A stretch of 6,858 nt of DNA. It comes from JAQGLW01 sp035995725. GTDB taxonomy: Bacteria > Pseudomonadota > Gammaproteobacteria > Burkholderiales > Burkholderiaceae_D. The notes under the pieces were generated by a model. The model had not been told where the DNA came from, made no database searches, and saw nothing but the letters and a program-made list of their open reading frames with translations. This document shows positions 4,455-6,858 of the stretch, in pieces (the stretch's first letter is position 1; each line of letters starts with the position of its first letter). A program made the position numbers and the translations under genes. Where the stretch lies: positions 1 to 6,858 of the forward strand of contig DASYKE010000020.1 of assembly GCA_035995725.1 (NCBI GenBank), given 5' to 3'.

Positions 4455-4847
4455 CTAGCGCAGGCGGCCGATATACGTCTTGTCGATATTCTCGGCATGG
4501 TCCGCGTGCGGGCCGCTGGCCGGATCAGCATCGAGCGGCGCCGGCGCGGAGACCGAAGCGGCCGGCGCGGTTTTGCGCCGTCTGTCGATCAGCGGCGGTT
4601 TCGGAGGCGCCATCACAAACAGTCCCTCCGGTCCGAAGTAGATCTCCTGCAACTTTGCGCAGACCTGGTGCAGATCTTCATTCTGCAACTGCGCGGCAAG
4701 GTCGAGCACATAGCGGCAGTAGCCCGGGTCGATGCGCATGTATTCGATGTCGGTCACCTTGCCGCTCTGCCGCCTGAGAATCACATGCATGCGGCCCATC
4801 AGTGCGAACGCCTGGTTTTCAAGCGCGGCCAGATGGGTATTGTTCAT
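4455..4847 (-). CDS. Hypothetical protein (130 aa) coupled to amtB
   Basis: The ATG at 4847 shares its A with the last base of the amtB TGA (TGATG), giving translational coupling. A GTG three bases earlier is an alternative start. Residues 1-85 form a compact, mostly helical part (LAALENQAFALMGRMHVILR, then YCRYVLDLAAQL and VCAKLQEIYFGPEG). Residues 86-118 are Pro/Ala-rich with a basic RRRK patch and look disordered. The protein ends YIGRLR. There is no signal peptide or membrane helix, so it is cytoplasmic. The tight link to amtB suggests a role in ammonium uptake or its control, or simply co-expression. It is not a PII (GlnK/GlnB) protein: it lacks the T-loop and the length and pattern of that family. 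No family name is given. Confidence 0.78.
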   Translation of the reverse strand: MNNTHLAALENQAFALMGRMHVILRRQSGKVTDIEYMRIDPGYCRYVLDLAAQLQNEDLHQVCAKLQEIYFGPEGLFVMAPPKPPLIDRRRKTAPAASVSAPAPLDADPASGPHADHAENIDKTYIGRLR

Positions 4848-6286
4848 CACGCATGCTCCCCGTGCAGCTCGAGATCGATGCCTTCCACCTCCTGGTTGCG
4901 CGTGACGCGCAGGCCGACCAGCATGTTGATCAGCCCCAGGATCGCGGCGGTCATCGCCCCCGAGAACATGATGGTGACGATTACGCCGAGTGCCTGGACC
5001 GCCACGCTTCCATCCGCCCCGCCGATTGCCTTGACGGCGAATACTCCGGTCAACAGGGCGCCGACGATGCCGCCGACCGCGTGCACGCCGAACACATCGA
5101 GCGAATCATCGTAGCCCAGCATCGATTTGAGCGACGTTGCCGCCCAATAGCAGGCCAGACCGGCGACCGCGCCGATGACGATGGCGCCGTTGACACCCAC
5201 GAGGCCCGACGCCGGCGTGATGGCGACCAGTCCCGATACCGCACCTGACACCAGCCCCAATACCGAGGGCTTTCCGCGCCGCATCCATTCCGCCGCCATC
5301 CATGCCAATGCCGCCACGGCGGTTGCCAGCTGGGTGACCAGCATCGCCATGCCGGCGCGCCCGTCTGCCGCGCCGGCCGAGCCGGCATTGAAGCCGAACC
5401 AGCCGACCCACAGCATGGAGGCGCCCGCCACCGTCAGCACCAGGTTGTGAGGCGGCATCGGTTCCTTGCCGAAGCCGGTGCGCGGGCCAATAATCATCGC
5501 CGCCACCAGCCCGGAGATGCCGGCATTGATATGGACCACGGTGCCGCCGGCGAAATCCAGCACGCCGCGGGATGTCAGCCAGCCACCCGGTTCCCATACC
5601 CAGTGGGCGACCGGCGTATAGACCAGCAGCGACCACAATGCAATGAACAGCATCAGCGCGGAGAATTTCATGCGCTCGGCGAACGCTCCGGTAACCAGCG
5701 CCGGGGTGATGATCGCAAAGGTCATCTGGAACATCATGAACACGCTTTCCGGGATGCTGGTCGCTGCATGATGCACCGTCACTTTGCCGGCCTCCTTGAG
5801 GAAGTCCATGCCGTGCAGCATGAAGCGGTCAAGACCGCCAAGATAGGGGGACCCCGGCGTGAAGGCAAGGCTGTAGCCGAGCACGACCCACAGCACCGTG
5901 ACGATGCAGGTGGTCACCACGCTGTGGGCCATGGTTCCCAGCGCATTTTTCCTGCGCACCATGCCGGTGTAGAACAGCGCCAGCCCCGGAATGGTCATCA
6001 ACAGCACCAGGGCGGTGGACGTCAGCATCCAGGCGGTATCTCCGGCGCTGATCTTGCCGGCGTCGATCAGGGTCGGCTGAGTGATGGGTATGGCCTGGGC
6101 CGGCGCAACCGCGGCAGGAGCAGCAGCGACAGCGGAAGCCGGCTCACCCGCCGGCGGCAGGATGGCCGTCAGCGTGGTGTCGGCCGGGGCTTGTGCGGCA
6201 GGTACGGCAACAGGCGGCGCAACGGACGCGGCTGCGCCGCTTGCCACAATATTGGTTGTCGGCGTGGCCTGCGGTCTGCTGCGCAC
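4847..6286 (-). CDS. amtB: Ammonium transporter, Amt/MEP/Rh family (frame disrupted near its 5' end)
   Basis: The open frame from GTG 6286 gives 479 residues. After an Ala/Pro-rich linker (about 1-78) comes the full Amt core of 11 expected membrane helices, starting GDTAWMLTSTALVLLMTIPG. Matches to the E. coli AmtB mechanism are the twin histidines H252 (GGTVVHINAG) and H402 (DVFGVHAVGG), the gate phenylalanines F190 and F299, D244 (LDFAGG) and S303 (FNAGSAG). The C-terminal tail GLRVTRNQEVEGIDLELHGEHA is the cytosolic part that PII proteins contact in the family. The protein conducts ammonium across the inner membrane at low external supply. The usual N-terminal signal peptide is absent from this frame but present just upstream in another (6287-6359), so the gene has a +1 frame disruption or the sequence has an error. 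The TGA overlaps the next gene by one base. No glnK is adjacent in the window. Confidence 0.93.
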   Translation of the reverse strand: MRSRPQATPTTNIVASGAAASVAPPVAVPAAQAPADTTLTAILPPAGEPASAVAAAPAAVAPAQAIPITQPTLIDAGKISAGDTAWMLTSTALVLLMTIPGLALFYTGMVRRKNALGTMAHSVVTTCIVTVLWVVLGYSLAFTPGSPYLGGLDRFMLHGMDFLKEAGKVTVHHAATSIPESVFMMFQMTFAIITPALVTGAFAERMKFSALMLFIALWSLLVYTPVAHWVWEPGGWLTSRGVLDFAGGTVVHINAGISGLVAAMIIGPRTGFGKEPMPPHNLVLTVAGASMLWVGWFGFNAGSAGAADGRAGMAMLVTQLATAVAALAWMAAEWMRRGKPSVLGLVSGAVSGLVAITPASGLVGVNGAIVIGAVAGLACYWAATSLKSMLGYDDSLDVFGVHAVGGIVGALLTGVFAVKAIGGADGSVAVQALGVIVTIMFSGAMTAAILGLINMLVGLRVTRNQEVEGIDLELHGEHA

Positions 6287-6359
6287 CGACCGGTTCCGCG
6301 TAAAGCAGGACGGTCAGGGACGCCAGTGTAGCCAAGGTGGATATCGAACGCATCATCAT
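6287..6359 (-). pseudogene. amtB: Out-of-frame 5' end of amtB encoding the signal peptide
   Basis: Three consecutive ATG codons (6359, 6356, 6353) follow a G-rich ribosome site (GGGGGG at 6364-6369). The translation MMMRSISTLATLASLTVLL is a typical signal peptide, with a likely cut after AEPVGA, before QQ. Family members carry exactly such a peptide before the Ala/Pro-rich linker. This frame stays open only to 6144 as non-family sequence, while the linker and transporter continue in the frame one base further on. The transporter frame has a TGA near 6315, so the switch must fall between there and about 6240. The natural join is close to the end of the signal peptide. Confidence 0.65.
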
Positions 6360-6439
6360 GGGACCCCCCGTTTTTGATTAGTTGATGCACGGAAACTTGG
6401 CAGGCAAGTCTTGAAAGGTATGCCAACGCTTTTCTCAGG

Positions 6440-6455
6440 AACATGGTTTATGCCA
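6440..6455 (-). promoter_or_regulatory. Candidate sigma-54 promoter for amtB
   Basis: The minus strand reads TGGCATAAACCATGTT, close to the TGGCAC-N5-TTGCW pattern: the -24 GG and its CA are present and G of the -12 pair falls at the right distance (GG-N10-G), but the final C is T. It would give a leader of about 70-80 bases. The mismatch at the -12 keeps this tentative. Confidence 0.3.
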
Positions 6456-6528
6456 CACAACGATCAACGGGAAAGCCTGGATACTGACCAGCATGGCTGG
6501 CGGGACGAGCGAAAATGCGGCAGCGCGC

Positions 6529-6543
6529 GCACCAGCGCGGCGC
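6529..6543. promoter_or_regulatory. Candidate NtrC-binding site
   Basis: GCACC-N5-GGCGC fits the NtrC pattern GCACY-N5-RGTGC with one mismatch. It lies about 80 bp upstream of the sigma-54 candidate, a usual place for an enhancer. The surrounding sequence is rich in GCGC, so a chance match is quite possible. Confidence 0.25.
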
Positions 6544-6764
6544 CTAGTGCTGCTTGATGCTTCAATAAGAAAGAAGAGACGTCTAGGACGGGCTGGAGCG
6601 GTGCAGGAATATATTTAGTCGACTTACCCCACCAGACCAACCACATCCTCAGTTCGTGATGACATTTTGTTCACAAACTCTTAGTGTTTATAGATTTGTT
6701 ACTTATATACAATATTTAATGCGAGAAATGTTGTTTCAATGCATTTTATTTTGTGCAAGCACGG

Positions 6765-6786
6765 ATATGCCATAAATATGGCATAT
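6765..6786. repeat. Inverted repeat, 9-bp arms
   Basis: ATATGCCAT and ATGGCATAT are perfect inverted arms separated by AAAT. The element lies 64 bases before the rightward ATG at 6850 and overlaps a -10-like TATGAT (6784-6789), so it could be a repressor operator for that gene. Confidence 0.45.
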
Positions 6787-6849
6787 GATTTCCAGGCAGA
6801 AAGTGCAAGTTAATAGCCAGCGAAAAACGAACTTTTACCGGAGCAAGAC

Positions 6850-6858
6850 ATGAATTTA
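6850..6858 (+). CDS. Start of a rightward gene (first three codons only)
   Basis: ATG 6850 follows GGAG (6840-6843) by six bases, a good ribosome site, and reads MNL to the window edge. Divergent from amtB. Nothing can be said of its product. Confidence 0.4.

Larger units (their letters stand above)
6360..6849. other. Upstream region shared by amtB and a rightward gene
   Basis: A 490-base divergent intergenic region. The amtB side (6360-6560) is moderately GC-rich and has candidate nitrogen-control sites. The right side (6650-6790) is AT-rich and has an inverted repeat. A minus-strand open frame at 6464-6646 has no ribosome site or recognisable product. No glnK or tRNA gene is seen. Confidence 0.5.

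Noticed and set aside
4497..5248. Other open frames antisense or out of frame across amtB and its partner gene
   Set aside because: They overlap well-supported genes and have biased Arg/Ala/His composition with no recognisable domain.
5447..6331. Long plus-strand open frame (about 294 codons) through amtB, rich in Arg, Gly and His
   Set aside because: It is antisense to a clear ammonium transporter in GC-rich DNA, where long shadow frames are common. The composition is unlike a real protein.
1..6858. CRISPR arrays, tRNA or rRNA genes, transposase genes or insertion-sequence ends
   Set aside because: I looked for regular repeats, cloverleaf-like sequences and transposase motifs on both strands and found none.

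Overview
The window looks like a piece of a betaproteobacterial chromosome, probably Burkholderiales and possibly Oxalobacteraceae. This is inferred from the style of the AmtB protein (long Ala/Pro-rich linker after a signal peptide), the Csu-type pilus genes and the mixed GC content. No marker gene fixes the genus. Base composition is uneven: the amtB block (about 4450-6360) is clearly GC-rich, while the stretches at 1080-1200, 2290-2660 and 6650-6850 are AT-rich.

Layout. (1) Positions 1-1103, minus strand: the start of an archaic chaperone-usher (Csu-type) pilus operon. It has a promoter with an extended -10, a cyclic-di-GMP-I (GEMM) riboswitch, a long structured leader, a spore-coat-U-domain pilin subunit, and the N-terminus of its periplasmic chaperone, which runs off the left edge. 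(2) Positions 1104-2370, minus strand: a small cluster of unrecognised short genes, one broken by an in-frame TAA, behind a promoter region with two evenly spaced palindromes that look like operators. (3) Positions 2337-4454, mostly plus strand: two paralogous small zinc-ribbon proteins (C-x4-C then CPHCG) on either side of a degenerate CheY-like receiver that lacks the phospho-acceptor Asp, with AT-rich spacers and a few doubtful ORFs. (4) Positions 4455-6359, minus strand: an ammonium transporter gene (amtB) overlapping by one base a small Ala/Pro-rich gene of unknown function. The transporter's signal peptide is in a different frame from its body, so the gene carries a +1 frame disruption or a sequence error near 6250-6310. 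(5) Positions 6360-6858: the amtB upstream region with candidate nitrogen-control sites, an inverted repeat, and the first codons of a rightward gene at the edge.

How it fits together. The best-supported functional link is region 1: the second messenger c-di-GMP appears to control Csu-type pilus expression through an RNA aptamer immediately after the transcription start. Region 4 is a nitrogen-uptake unit. Regions 2 and 3 are accessory genes of unknown role. Their regulatory palindromes and paralogy are visible, but no pathway can be assigned from sequence alone.
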